From positions 4,919,442-4,983,441 of the forward strand of contig NC_087392.1 of the NCBI RefSeq assembly GCF_963675165.1: a stretch of DNA of 64,000 nucleotides, written 5' to 3'. This document shows positions 1 to 9,303 of this stretch, in pieces. Source of the DNA: Halichondria panicea. Lineage: Eukaryota > Porifera > Demospongiae > Suberitida > Halichondriidae. Each line of letters opens with the position of its first letter. Within the stretch, counting starts at the first letter, position 1. A program made the position numbers and the translations under genes. The notes under the pieces were generated by a model, which had not been told where the DNA came from, did no database searches, and worked only from the letters and a program-made list of their open reading frames with translations.

Positions 1-1418
1 CCACCCTTCCAAGCCAAGAAATCCTTGATCACCAATTCCTGTGCATAATCGATGAGCGCCTGGGCTTGTTCGTTGTTGATAAGCTGCTTAGTTTCTCCAA
101 AGTCCTTCTCCTGCAGATAATCACTGTCGTGTGAAGGCGGCGGATGTAGCTTGAGACGCTTGACCGCTTTTTGGCGTTTCTTGGGAGGGGGTAGCCTGGG
201 GCCTTTAGGTGTCTCTGGCACGTCCCATTTCGTATGACGAATTTTTTCATTTTTCACTGGATGGATTTTTTCGTCAGTCCCTAACTGAATGAAATCGATG
301 TCCTCCTGTTGGTCGTACTCTATATGTTTAGGCAGCTGTAGTTGAGGAGGCTGTTTTGTTGGCATGGGAATCTTGCTCGGATGATCTCTGAAACCATTAG
401 ATCTACTTTGGAAAGTTGTTGCTTCTTTTCCATTTTGTCTTTGCTGATGTGATTTCTTCTCAGTGTTAGACTCTTGTTGTTCTGCACTTTGTACTTGTTG
501 CTTCTTGAATGGATTCTCTTGCTGTGAGTTCTCTTTGCTCAAAGGGACCACTTGTTTACACTTTTCCATTGCATTCACTCCATTATTTTCTCTCTTTCTG
601 ACACAAATGAGTGGTTCCCTAAGCTTGCCTCTTTTTCTTAGATTTGAGCTTGAACTGTCCAAGTTTGCTTGGGAAGGGTTCTTAGCTCTTATGGATGTAG
701 CTCCCATTTCTTTTTTTCTTACCTTATAAATGGAAGGTGGTTTCAACCGACTAGTTTTACTCTTTTGTGATATGTTCGTGGTTTCCGTTGCGACATTATT
801 TTCCTTTGGTGCTACTTGTGCTCTCAGCTGTCTAACTTTCTCTCGTTGACTTTCTGTCAGTGAGCTTAGTGGCCGCTGGTTTGCCAAAGCAAGTGCAATG
901 GCTACTTCATTGTTGACAAAGTCATCGAGACTATTATCGGTCTCAGTAATGGAATCTTCTGATGAGTTAGGTGCTGCATTTGAAGTGAGAGCATTGATAA
1001 TAACATCAAGTTATCTCGCATATACAGTATACAGTGACGTTCCAAGCTTCAGTATAAAATCTTAGCTACAGACGTATTCATTTTGTGAAGTAATTACCAC
1101 AATGCAATAATTATTGTGATGGCGAATGATGGTCAATATTGCACTAAAATCATTTCTACACGCAAATAAGACGTGAATTATCCTTAGGCATCTTACAGCC
1201 ACCAGTACTATTCTCCTAAAGCTATGACTGAAAAAGCTCTAGTTATAACGCCATAGCTTTTAGGCTGCATGCTTACCACTGCTGTGCACTGTCTTGAAGC
1301 TCCGATACCAGCGCTGAATAGTGGCAGCTGCCCTATCCTTGGATATGTAGGCATCCTTCCTCTTCTCTGCTAGTCCCACTCTTGCTTGAGATACGTCTGC
1401 GGCACCATCCCCATTCAT
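1..1418 (-). CDS. IQ-motif protein, 5' part (gene runs off the left edge)
   Basis: Two exons are supported. Exon 1 (1418-1277) opens with ATG and encodes an IQ-type calmodulin-binding motif, AAATIQRWYRSF. It ends in a GTAAGC donor in phase 1. Exon 2 (973-1) follows a TTCAAATGCAG acceptor and stays open to the window edge, giving about 371 aa in all. The rest is low-complexity and charged (Lys, Gln, Ser and Pro-rich), with a helical stretch near LTESQREKVRQLRAQ. An IQ motif followed by disorder recalls centrosomal/ciliary proteins such as CEP131 (motif TIQRWYR), but I cannot confirm orthology. No stop-to-stop frame is closed within the window, so the exon is easy to miss. Function is not assigned. 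Confidence 0.65.
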
Positions 1419-1689
1419 TCTCTACCTAGCGAGCTAGCGAGCTAAGCGCACACTTTCTCACCTAGAGCGTGCGTAGATATGCAGGGACGCGCTACGGGGA
1501 AACCCCCCTAGTCCCCTCTTTCTTGCTGCAAAAATAATTATTGTACACCAACAAATAATAATTATTATACATGTACACAGACAATGAAAATTATTCAACT
1601 GAGAAATGTTTGAGTGATCTTAAACTTAAATAAATTGTCAGTGGATATCTATAATTATTTCTAAAGTTCCTAAATGTTCAGAATCAGCT

Positions 1690-3429
1690 TTAAATATTAG
1701 CACCTACAAAGTACACGATCGGAAGCATAGAAAACAGAATAATGGTTGTTGAAAAACCTCCAAACTTGAAGTAGTTCCAGAAGGTAACTCTGTAACCGAC
1801 AGTTCCCCTTGCCTTCTCAGCCACGATGAGATTGGCCACACTCCCAATCAGTGTGAAGTTGCCAGCTATGGTGGAGATCCAAGCAAGCAGCAGACCTCCT
1901 AGTGGTCCTTCACACTCGTTTTCACCGCACAGAACTTTGATACGGTCAACAATCAAAATTGTGAGAGGCACATTCGAGAAGATATTCGAACCAACTATCA
2001 CAAACACAGTGAATAGGAGCACTCCTTCAACTCTGTACAGATTCATGTAGTCAGCAGAATAATCAAAGAGGATCTCAGGGTAGCAGGTGTTTTGGAATCC
2101 TCCGAGCCAGACGAAGAGACCCATGAACATGAGGATGACTGTCCAATCAATTTTGAGCATGGCATCGTAGGCATACGTCTTCATCAAGATGGTATCGACG
2201 AGCATCGTAAACACTGAAGCACCCACTGGAACAAGTCCAAGGTTGAACTGCACAGGAACTGTAGGCGGTGGTGGGATGGCGAGGAGTACGACGACACAGA
2301 ACGTGATGAAAACGAGCCAGACCATGAAACTCCTCTCCCTCCAGTTACGTTCCTTAATGCTCTTGATCTTCACTATATCAATATCACTGCTTTCAGATCC
2401 GTACTCCTTTCCATTGCTGTTCTCAACTAGAGGTGCTTTGTCTCCGTCCACTCTTATATCTGGTACATTCTTGGAGCGTGGGTACGGGCTAGTACTGTTC
2501 TGCCTCTGACGACGTTGATAGGAGCTGGAGTGGTTGTCTTTGTCGTAGAGTTGTCCTCTCTCTGCTGCAATGCGGCTGGACAGGTAAGGGTCTTGGCTTT
2601 GATCGTAACTCAATGCAATAGACTCTCTCTCCTCTGCCAGAGTTCCAGGAACAGTGTAGTTTCCTTGCACTGAGTCTGTGCCCATGTTCTCGTCATCCGT
2701 CTTATCATATTTATCAAACACCGTACGCCAGAAGAAGAGGTAAAGGAGGACGATATCAACGACGGTTCCGATAAGTGCAGCTGGAAGTAGAGCTGCAAAG
2801 AATTGCAAGAGGTTGACTCCGGCATAGGCAGCAATGAAGGCATTCTGTGGGTTACCGAAGACTGTCGCTGCACTGCCAATGTTGGCTGCTGTGGCGATTC
2901 CAAGACAGAGCGGTAGGAGCTCTCTTTTGCTTCTTTTTTGCTTTTTGAATTCCAAAAGAAGCAGTGGCGTGAGCACAAGTACAGCTGCATCGTTGGTGAT
3001 CAAGGCAGATAGGACAGCAGACAGCAAGCACACCTTCCACAAGATAAACTTGAACGATTTTGCCTCTCCTCCAATAATAGTTATAGCGACCAATCGAAGT
3101 AGACCTTCTCTGTCATAGTAGTAGGACAACATCATCATTCCGACCAATAGAAAAATTGTCTGCATGTTACCGAGCTCTCCCTGAATATCATACGTTTCTA
3201 ATTGTCCGACAATGGTGAAGACGACCATCAACCCCCCTCCAACCATAGCAGCTGCAGGTCTGCCCAGAGGGAACCACTTCATATCCAGGACAATGAATGG
3301 CCATACGACCACAAAGATAATAGTGCCCATGATTTGAACGTACAACGAGGCACCCTCCTCCTTACACTTCTGGTCCAGTTCCCCTCCTCCCCCATAGCTA
3401 GTCAGGTTAGGCAGTGGTCCCAGTGACAT
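1690..3429 (-). CDS. Lsi2/ArsB-like anion (putative silicon) efflux transporter, copy 1
   Basis: A 579-aa polytopic membrane protein of the ArsB/NhaD/CitMHS ion-transporter superfamily. Two signature hairpins mark the inverted-repeat halves: NIGSAATVFGNPQN at about residues 190-205 and GNFTLIGSVANLIVAEKA near the C terminus. Both closely resemble plant Lsi2 and ArsB-like proteins. Roughly ten to twelve hydrophobic segments flank a cytoplasmic loop (about 235-370) carrying SYDQSxDPYxxSRIAxER, which is also present in copy 2. The coding sequence is one exon. A 5' UTR exon probably ends at 3562 (CAG then GTAGGTAAG) and joins an acceptor ending at 3449. Family knowledge: Lsi2-type proteins drive proton-coupled silicic acid or arsenite efflux. 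Silicon as substrate is inference from the likely sponge origin. Confidence 0.85.
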   Translation of the reverse strand: MSLGPLPNLTSYGGGGELDQKCKEEGASLYVQIMGTIIFVVVWPFIVLDMKWFPLGRPAAAMVGGGLMVVFTIVGQLETYDIQGELGNMQTIFLLVGMMMLSYYYDREGLLRLVAITIIGGEAKSFKFILWKVCLLSAVLSALITNDAAVLVLTPLLLLEFKKQKRSKRELLPLCLGIATAANIGSAATVFGNPQNAFIAAYAGVNLLQFFAALLPAALIGTVVDIVLLYLFFWRTVFDKYDKTDDENMGTDSVQGNYTVPGTLAEERESIALSYDQSQDPYLSSRIAAERGQLYDKDNHSSSYQRRQRQNSTSPYPRSKNVPDIRVDGDKAPLVENSNGKEYGSESSDIDIVKIKSIKERNWRERSFMVWLVFITFCVVVLLAIPPPPTVPVQFNLGLVPVGASVFTMLVDTILMKTYAYDAMLKIDWTVILMFMGLFVWLGGFQNTCYPEILFDYSADYMNLYRVEGVLLFTVFVIVGSNIFSNVPLTILIVDRIKVLCGENECEGPLGGLLLAWISTIAGNFTLIGSVANLIVAEKARGTVGYRVTFWNYFKFGGFSTTIILFSMLPIVYFVGANI

Positions 3430-3651
3430 GGCTAGCTTATCTCGTTCTCTGTATAAATAATATAGTTGAAATGTTATGATAATTATCTGTTCTCAATAAT
3501 TATAAGGCTGAAAGTATATTATACACTTAATGATTCACTTATGCATGCATCTCTTACCTACCTGATTCAATAGCAACCTTTACTGGCTACAGTCGAGTGG
3601 TGAGCAGCTCAGTGGTCAATCTATTAGGACGAGTACTGCCACAACTTGACG

Positions 3652-3658
3652 TTTTATA
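3652..3658 (-). promoter_or_regulatory. Probable TATA box of transporter copy 1
   Basis: The minus strand reads CAGTATAAAACGTC, a consensus TATAAAA. It lies just upstream of a short candidate 5' UTR exon (about 3625-3562) that ends in a GTAGGTAAG donor. Transporter copy 2 has the same element at a comparable place. No transcription start is proven. Confidence 0.5.
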
Positions 3659-3659
3659 C

Positions 3660-4547
3660 TGAATTTTAAGAGGTCACAAGAATTGTTGCTGAATGAAGTG
3701 TTACTACATGACTAGCTATGCAGGCATGTGTGTATAATGCACTCTCATTGTAAGGATACATCTTTGTCTAGTGTCTGTGCTTTTACTCACTCATTCACTG
3801 GATTTGTATGTCACTTTTAGTGTATTTTGTGTGTATGTAGTGCTACAAATGCACGCCTTTCAGAAATAGAAATCACCATGTAGCAATGTGTTTAAAGTTT
3901 GCACATGATATTAGGGACATGCATGTGATTACCTTAATGGGAGTGTTAATGGCTGACAATCCTCTAGACACATTGTGTTTTAAATCATTCTTATTGAACT
4001 GCCTCTAAGGAATGTCTGCCTTAAGACTCTTACAAGCTACATTAGTCTGTAATAAGAGTTGAATAGCCTTTCTCACATTTTTTCATCACAACTCATCACA
4101 TTGGATATGTTAATGTGTTTCATTAATTATGATAAAGAAGGTTGCTTAAGCGATTATTGCTAGCTAATAATTATGGTGGCCATATAATTATAGTACAATG
4201 TGTTGCTGTACACAAACAAATATGCTGGTGTGCATAATTTGCTTTGTTGTTGAATTTTAGATCAAAGTTATAGCTATTGTCAACAATTGCTCCCCTATCC
4301 CACCAATGTTCGCCGAATAGCTCTTTTAGCTGCCATAACTTCCGTGGGTTTAATTTCAACGATTTATGCATTTTCTGAAAGCTTGGAAAAAACTTTTTGT
4401 GAATGGTCATACATCAGTTGCTTGAGCAAAAAATGTGTTGTAGTTAGTCCTTGAACTTGTAGCAGCTCAGCCTCTTGAATGTGGAAAAAACAATGTGTGA
4501 GATGCACGTCCACCATTGTAGTGTAGCGCAAAGTTGAGCAAAAACTT
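3660..4547. other. Intergenic, no gene seen
   Basis: AT-rich DNA upstream of transporter copy 1. I see no open frame with coding character. The part from about 4171 to 4410 is duplicated at 5381-5640. The part from 4500 on is the first spacer of the tRNA array. Confidence 0.5.
4171..4410 (+). repeat. Duplicated flank block, copy A
   Basis: Shares GGTGGCCATA, AGTACAATGTGTT, GCATAATTTGCTTTGTTG and a GTGGGTT(T/C)AATTTCAACG segment, in the same order, with 5381-5640. Each copy precedes a stretch of tRNA units, so the block and tRNA array appear to have duplicated together. Confidence 0.7.
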
Positions 4548-4619
4548 GGTCCATATGAGGCTTGAAGTCACAACCTTCGCGTTATCAGCACGACGCTCTA
4601 CCAACTGAGCTAATGGACC
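4548..4619 (-). tRNA. tRNA-Ile(GAU)-like, unit 1, degenerate
   Basis: A 72-nt cloverleaf with a perfect acceptor stem (GGTCCAT with ATGGACC) and D arm. The anticodon loop is CTGATAA, giving GAU. The T stem has one C:C mismatch and a G:U pair, unlike unit 3. No CCA is encoded. Confidence 0.6.
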
Positions 4620-4693
4620 AACTGAATACTGGTTGCAAGATGCACGTCCACCATTGTAATGTAGCGCAAAGTTGAACAAAAGAGCAAAAGCTT

Positions 4694-4769
4694 GATCCAT
4701 GTGAGGCTTGAACTCACGGCCTTCGCGTTATCAGCACGACGCTCTACCAACTGAGCTAATGAATGGACC
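4694..4769 (-). pseudogene. tRNA-Ile(GAU)-like, unit 2, acceptor disrupted
   Basis: The body matches the other units, but a 4-nt duplication (AATG on the + strand) sits between the D arm and the 5' acceptor strand. The 3' strand has changed to ATGGATC. The seven-base-pair acceptor can no longer form cleanly. Confidence 0.6.
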
Positions 4770-4843
4770 AACTGAATACTGGTTGCAAGATGCACGTCCA
4801 TCATTGTAATGTAGCGCAAAGTTGAGCAAAAGAGTAAAAGTTT

Positions 4844-4915
4844 GGTCCATGTGAGGCTTGAACTCACGGCCTTCGCGTTATCAGCACGACGCTCTACCAA
4901 CTGAGCTAATGGACC
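4844..4915 (-). tRNA. tRNA-Ile(GAU), unit 3, intact
   Basis: A 72-nt tRNA with all stems paired: acceptor GGTCCAT/ATGGACC, D stem GCTC/GAGC, anticodon stem TCGTG/CGCGA around CTGATAA, T stem GTGAG/CTCAC. The A box (TAGCTCAGTTGG) and B box (GTTCAAGCC) are good. A TTTT pol III terminator follows within ten bases. Position 34 is G, as in bacterial Ile tRNAs; eukaryotic nuclear genomes mainly use AAU and UAU for isoleucine. Confidence 0.85.
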
Positions 4916-4999
4916 AACTGAATACTGGTTGCAAGATGCACGTACACCATTGTAATGTGGCGCAAAGTCTAGCAAAGTCTAGCAAAAGAGCAAAAGTTT

Positions 5000-5071
5000 G
5001 GTCCATGTGAGGCTTGAACTCACGGCCTTCGCGTTATCAGCACGACGCTCTACCAACTGAGCTAATGAACC
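5000..5071 (-). tRNA. tRNA-Ile(GAU), unit 4, acceptor wobble
   Basis: Identical layout to unit 3, but the 5' acceptor strand reads GGTTCAT against ATGGACC, giving one U:G pair. This is the intermediate between unit 3 (C:G) and unit 7 (U:A). Confidence 0.75.
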
Positions 5072-5155
5072 AACTGAATACTGGTTGCAAGATGCACGTC
5101 CACCATTGTAATGTGGCGCAAAGTCTAGCAAAGTCTAGCAAAAGAGCAAAAGTTT

Positions 5156-5227
5156 GGTCCATGTGAGGCTTGAACTCACGGCCTTCGCGTTATCAGCACG
5201 ACGCTCTACCAACTGAGCTAATGGACC
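5156..5227 (-). tRNA. tRNA-Ile(GAU), unit 5, intact
   Basis: Same sequence and pairing as unit 3, with a 156-nt period from unit 4. It is the last unit before the inserted transporter fragment at 5271-5344. Confidence 0.85.
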
Positions 5228-5270
5228 AACTGAATACTGGTTGCAAGATGTACGTCCACCATTGTAATGT

Positions 5271-5344
5271 AGCCAACATTGGCAGTGCAGCGACAGTCTT
5301 CGGTAACCCACAGAATGCCTTCATTGCTGCCTATGCCGGAGTCA
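5271..5344 (+). pseudogene. 74-bp inverted copy of transporter copy 1 signature segment
   Basis: The + strand reads a segment that encodes ANIGSAATVFGNPQNAF and onward to AYAGV. It is identical, as far as I can read, to the reverse complement of 2814-2887 in transporter copy 1. It does not match copy 2, which differs at several bases. It abuts tRNA spacer on the left and a dispersed 32-bp repeat on the right. It has no start or splice context, so it is a fragment and not an exon. Confidence 0.9.
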
Positions 5345-5374
5345 TTGACCACACCCACTAACGAACAGTGACTC
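5343..5374 (+). repeat. Dispersed 32-bp repeat, copy 1
   Basis: Sequence starting CATTGACCACACCCACTAAC and ending AGTGACTC. It is the exact reverse complement of 9304-9335. It overlaps the right end of the 74-bp transporter fragment by 2 bp. Confidence 0.8.
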
Positions 5375-5380
5375 TAATAA

Positions 5381-5640
5381 ATATGGTGGCCATAATAATT
5401 ATAGTACAATGTGTTACTATACAACAAATAAATAATTATGATAGTGTGCATAATTTGCTTTGTTGTTGAATTTTAGATCAAAAATGTTCAATAACCCCTC
5501 CCCCCCCCATCTCACCAATGCCACTCCCTCCCCCCCCCATCTCACCAATGCCACCCTCTCCCCCCCCCCATCTCATCAATGCCATAACTTAATTGAATTC
5601 TGTGGGTTCAATTTCAACGGGCATTTTCTGAAAACTTAGA
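5381..5640 (+). repeat. Duplicated flank block, copy B
   Basis: Second copy of the block at 4171-4410. It contains an inserted C-rich minisatellite (about 5498-5590, three units of C(8-9)ATCTCACCAATGCCA). The copy ends directly in a truncated tRNA unit at 5641. Confidence 0.7.
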
Positions 5641-5680
5641 CGTTATCAGCACGACGCTCTACCAACTGAGCTAATGGACC
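5641..5680 (-). pseudogene. tRNA-Ile(GAU)-like, unit 6, truncated
   Basis: Only the 5' acceptor strand, D arm and anticodon loop remain (40 nt). The variable region, T arm and 3' acceptor strand are missing at the junction with the duplicated flank block. Confidence 0.75.
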
Positions 5681-5753
5681 AACTGAATACTGGTTGCAAG
5701 ATGCACGTCCATCATTGTAATGTAGAGCAAAGTCTAGCAAAAGAGCAAAACTT

Positions 5754-5825
5754 GGTTCATGTGAGGCTTGAACTCACGGCCTTCGCGTTATCAGCACGAC
5801 GCTCTACCAACTGAGCTAATGAACC
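5754..5825 (-). tRNA. tRNA-Ile(GAU), unit 7, compensated acceptor
   Basis: All stems pair. Both acceptor strands differ from unit 3 at the same pair (GGTTCAT with ATGAACC), so a C:G pair has become U:A. The paired change argues that this unit is, or recently was, under selection as a tRNA. Confidence 0.8.
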
Positions 5826-5899
5826 AACTGAATACTGGTTGCAAGATGCACGTCCACCATTGTAATGTGGCGCAAAGTCTAGCAAAAGAGCAAAACTTT

Positions 5900-5971
5900 G
5901 GTCCATGTGAGGCTTGAACTCACGGCCTTTGCGTTATCAGCACGACGCTCTACCAACTGAGCTAATTGACC
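5900..5971 (-). tRNA. tRNA-Ile(GAU)-like, unit 8, degenerate
   Basis: The 5' acceptor strand is GGTCAAT against ATGGACC (one A:G mismatch). A G-to-A change breaks one anticodon-stem pair (TCGTG with CGCAA). It is probably a decaying copy. Confidence 0.5.
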
Positions 5972-6262
5972 GCACACACAAAAAGCAACAACGACACCAC
6001 CATGCACATTTGTTTGTCTGTGCAGTAACTAACATGTTCACTGTTACGAGACCGTGATCACAGTTAACTACATTATGCAGTAAATTTTTAAACTCATAAA
6101 CATTCATAGAACTATACATGCAAACAAACAGAAACAATCATACAGTATAATAATAAAGCCTGACGACAGAGTAAAGAGTACTGATTAGTTATATTGTCTC
6201 TATATTCAATGTTCGATTAATACTAATTATACTATACTTGTTCCTAAGTCTTGTTCACTGTT

Positions 6263-8199
6263 TTATGCCACCCTAGCTAGGAAATACACAACTGGGAGAA
6301 CGCCAAACATCACGCAAATTGTCGAAACGAATCCGAATTGGATGTAACGCAGGAAGGTGATTTGATAATCAGCAACACTCCTAGCCTTCTCAGCCACAAT
6401 CAAATTGCATATGCTTCCGATCAGAGTGAAGTTTCCAGCAATGGTGGCCGCCCAAGCTAAGAGAAGACCCGGGAGAGGTGAGTTGCAGGGATCTTTGCCG
6501 CAGAACTCGTTGATGCGACCCACAATCAAGATAGTTAGAGGGACGTTGGAGAAAATATTTGAACCAAGAGCAACAATAACTGTGAAGAGTAGCACACCGC
6601 CAACTGTGTTGAGGTTCATGAAGGGAGCCAAACTATCGATGAGCAGCTCAGGGATGCAGGTGTTTCGGAAACCTCCCAACCAAGTGAAGAGACCCATGAA
6701 CATGAGCACGACGGTCCAATCCACTCTCTGCATGGCATCGAAGGCGTACTTACGGTTGAGGATGGTGTCGACAAGCATGGTCATGATACCAGTGCCTAGT
6801 GGGATGAGACCCAGATTGAATATGACGTTGGTGGTAGGGGGTGGTGGGACAGCAAGAAGAACTACCATGGTGAGACATGCGATAAGCAACCATGCCAAGA
6901 AGACCAGCTCGCGCCATGTGCGATCCTTGAGGCTTTTTATCTGTACAACATCATCATCCTCGATAACGTCCAAGGCTTTGTCATCTTGAGCCGCCTTTCC
7001 ATTCTCAACCATCTCTCCTTCTACCTTGATCTCAGGGACACCACCTTGAATAGCTGGGTTGCTGGCAGACGGCTTGAGGGAACCACCACGACGAAGGCTC
7101 TGTCGGCTACGGCTTTTGGGGATGCCAGAAAGATTCTCATTACTGTACATCATCTCCCTCTCGGTTGCAATCCTGCTGGTGTGGTAGGGGTCTGCACTTT
7201 GATCATAGCTAAGAGCTCTGTCTTCTCTCTCCTGGTCAATGGTGCCAGCATAGGGTCGCAGCTCGTTGACCTCAGCTGGAGCTTCCTCGTCTTCCTTACC
7301 CTTATTCAAGAAAATGGTGCGGAAAAATATAAGATAAAGTAGGCCAACACTTACAGCCAGACCGATAATGGCAGATGGAAGCAGTGCAATGAAGAAATCG
7401 ACCAAGGACACATATTCGGATGCAGAGGCAATGAAGGCATTCTGTGGGTTTCCAAAGACTGTCGATGCACTACCAATGTTGGCAGAAGTGGCAATTCCAA
7501 GACAGAGCGGCAGGATCTCCTTGCGACTTCTTCCCTGTTGAATAAACTCTTTCAAGAGCAGGGGAGTGAGAACAAGAGCCGTGGCGTCGTTGGTGATGAA
7601 CGCAGCAAGAACAGCAGACAGAGCACACACTTTCCAGAGAATCAATGAAAACTTGGTGTCTTTGCCTTGCCCTCCGAGGATAAATAGAGCAACCATTCGT
7701 AGAATACCTTCTCTGTCAAAGTAGTAAGAGATCAACATCATTCCGATCAAGAGATAGATAGCTTGCAAGTTCCCCATAGCTCCTTCAATCTCGTACACCT
7801 CAAATTGCCCGACAATTTGGAAGATAACCATCAGACAAGCACCTACCAGAGCAGCTGCCGGTCTGCCGAGGGGGAACCACTTCATATCCAGGACAACAAA
7901 CGGCCATACAATAAAGAACACGATTGTACCAATAACAATAACCCAGGTCGGTGTGCGACTTATACAAGACGTATCTGGTTCCATGGTGGTTACATTCATG
8001 CCAGTCAGATTGTCCATGACCGTCGTCACCACCTCCATGACGACCGTCGATGCCACGTCCGTCGTCACTTCCATCGTGGTTGATAAAGTTGTCGGAATCT
8101 GTCGGAAGAAAAAATGTTACTATAACTATACAACTATTCCAAATTGCTAGTGTATAGCTGATTATCTGGACAGCTTACGTTTGCTGTTGTTGTTGCCAT
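6263..8199 (-). CDS. Lsi2/ArsB-like anion (putative silicon) efflux transporter, copy 2
   Basis: Paralogue of copy 1. A 21-nt first coding exon (8199-8179, MATTTAN) splices through a GTAAGC donor to an acceptor ending at 8099. Exon 2 (8098-6263) adds IPTTLSTT before the internal Met at 8074 and carries the rest, giving 618 aa. The long Thr/Val-rich N terminus is presumably extracellular. Signatures are NIGSASTVFGNPQN and GNFTLIGSICNLIVAEKA, with the loop motif SYDQSADPYHTSRIATER. Both halves of the transporter fold are intact. Copies 1 and 2 share order, orientation and most transmembrane sequence but differ in the cytoplasmic loop, as expected for an old tandem duplication. Silicic acid as substrate is inferred. 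Confidence 0.85.
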
Positions 8200-8304
8200 G
8201 ACTGTTGCTGGAGCTCTCTCAGAGTATGTGTGCACAGATAGTTGTCCTGGGAAGCTAGCACGCTGGCACCAACTAGACCGTGCACTGAGGTTGAATGTAG
8301 TGCC

Positions 8305-8311
8305 TTTTATA
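8305..8311 (-). promoter_or_regulatory. Probable TATA box of transporter copy 2
   Basis: The minus strand reads TTGATATAAAAGGCAC, a strong TATA consensus. It is 106 bp upstream of the ATG at 8199. The matching element upstream of copy 1 suggests similar regulated expression. Confidence 0.55.
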
Positions 8312-8848
8312 TCAACGCATTAATTGTCTCTGAAAGCAATTTGTCTGATGAATGTTTCAAGTCTGGGAATCAACACACCTGCACTTGTGTTTAAAGTGTA
8401 TCTAATGCGTGTACATGTTCAAGGCATTCATTCAATTGTACGTCTTCACCTTTTGTTTGGGTTGTGTTCGCAAGCCGCTTCTTTTAGAGTGAAATGTGGT
8501 TGTCGCTTTTAGTTGATTGAGCTATAAATGACACTTCTATTCATACAGAGTATGCATAATACTTGTCATGTCCATTGTCCACCTTTGCTCTCTCCAGTCA
8601 CTCACACCCACACACCCAAATGACAGATGACAGATGCAGCTTCTTATGCCGGCCCATAAGGTCATGCTATAGTGCTAGTGTTTCTCTGTCACTCTGTCAC
8701 CTAACTATATGCATGTGTGTACGTATTACATATTAATTTTATTAGGAGGAATAATTATAACAAACATGTCCTCTTATTGTCTCCATACTTCAATGCATGC
8801 AGGATCTGAGATTGCATTTTTTCCTTAGCGGAAAGGACACAAGATAAA

Positions 8849-9059
8849 CTGTACGAAATGTTCGAGGCACTTAATTCATTTCGTTGAATAAATGTTTGTA
8901 GCTATAGGTTGACTGCTTACCTGAAGCATTCCCCGACCACGCCTTTTATCTTTGCACATTATCACAGCAGATAATTCTCCAGTGCATGTTAATAATTTGC
9001 ATGTAGAATTGCTAACCCACGAAATTAAGGCCCTCGAAAATTTCTCGCTGCACGGTATA
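8849..9059. repeat. Worn inverted-repeat element, family A
   Basis: It keeps GAAATGTTCGAGGCACTTAA on the left and CTCGAAAATTTCTCGCT plus CGGTA on the right. The interior ACTGCTTACC and CACGCCTTT motifs also occur in the copies at 27423 and 28487. The terminal repeats are decayed. Confidence 0.6.
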
Positions 9060-9303
9060 TTATAAATCTAGATTGTATTTGAATATCGCCCATTTCCACG
9101 GCCAGGAACATGCCAATTGCAAATTAATGTTTTGTAAGAAAATGTCATCATAAATTAATGTTTCGTCAATGAACACAATAAATATTAAAGTCGTATAAGG
9201 TGATTTGATTATACACATTGACAATAAAAGTACAAACACCTCTACAATTATTATACCAGCAGAGAGGCTTAGCGCTGGTCACTACACAATCAATGTATCT
9301 ATA

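Larger units (their letters stand above)
4620..5971 (-). repeat. tRNA-spacer tandem array (146-156 bp period)
   Basis: Each 72-nt tRNA unit is followed on its own strand by a shared spacer containing CTTTTGCTCTTTTGC, a run GCGCCACATTACAATGG and TGCAACCAGTATTCAGTT. Spacings between unit starts are 146, 150, 156, 156 and later 146 bp. The array is split by the transporter fragment and a C-rich minisatellite. Spacer length differences come mostly from duplicated AGTCTAGCAA-type steps. Confidence 0.85.

Noticed and set aside
4467-4975. Repeated frames with LAQLVERRADNAKAV
   Set aside because: These are translated tRNA units. The pattern is a well-known artefact of tRNA genes and does not represent a protein.
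6405-7342. Long + strand frames opposite transporter copy 2
   Set aside because: They are antisense shadows of a well-supported transmembrane protein.
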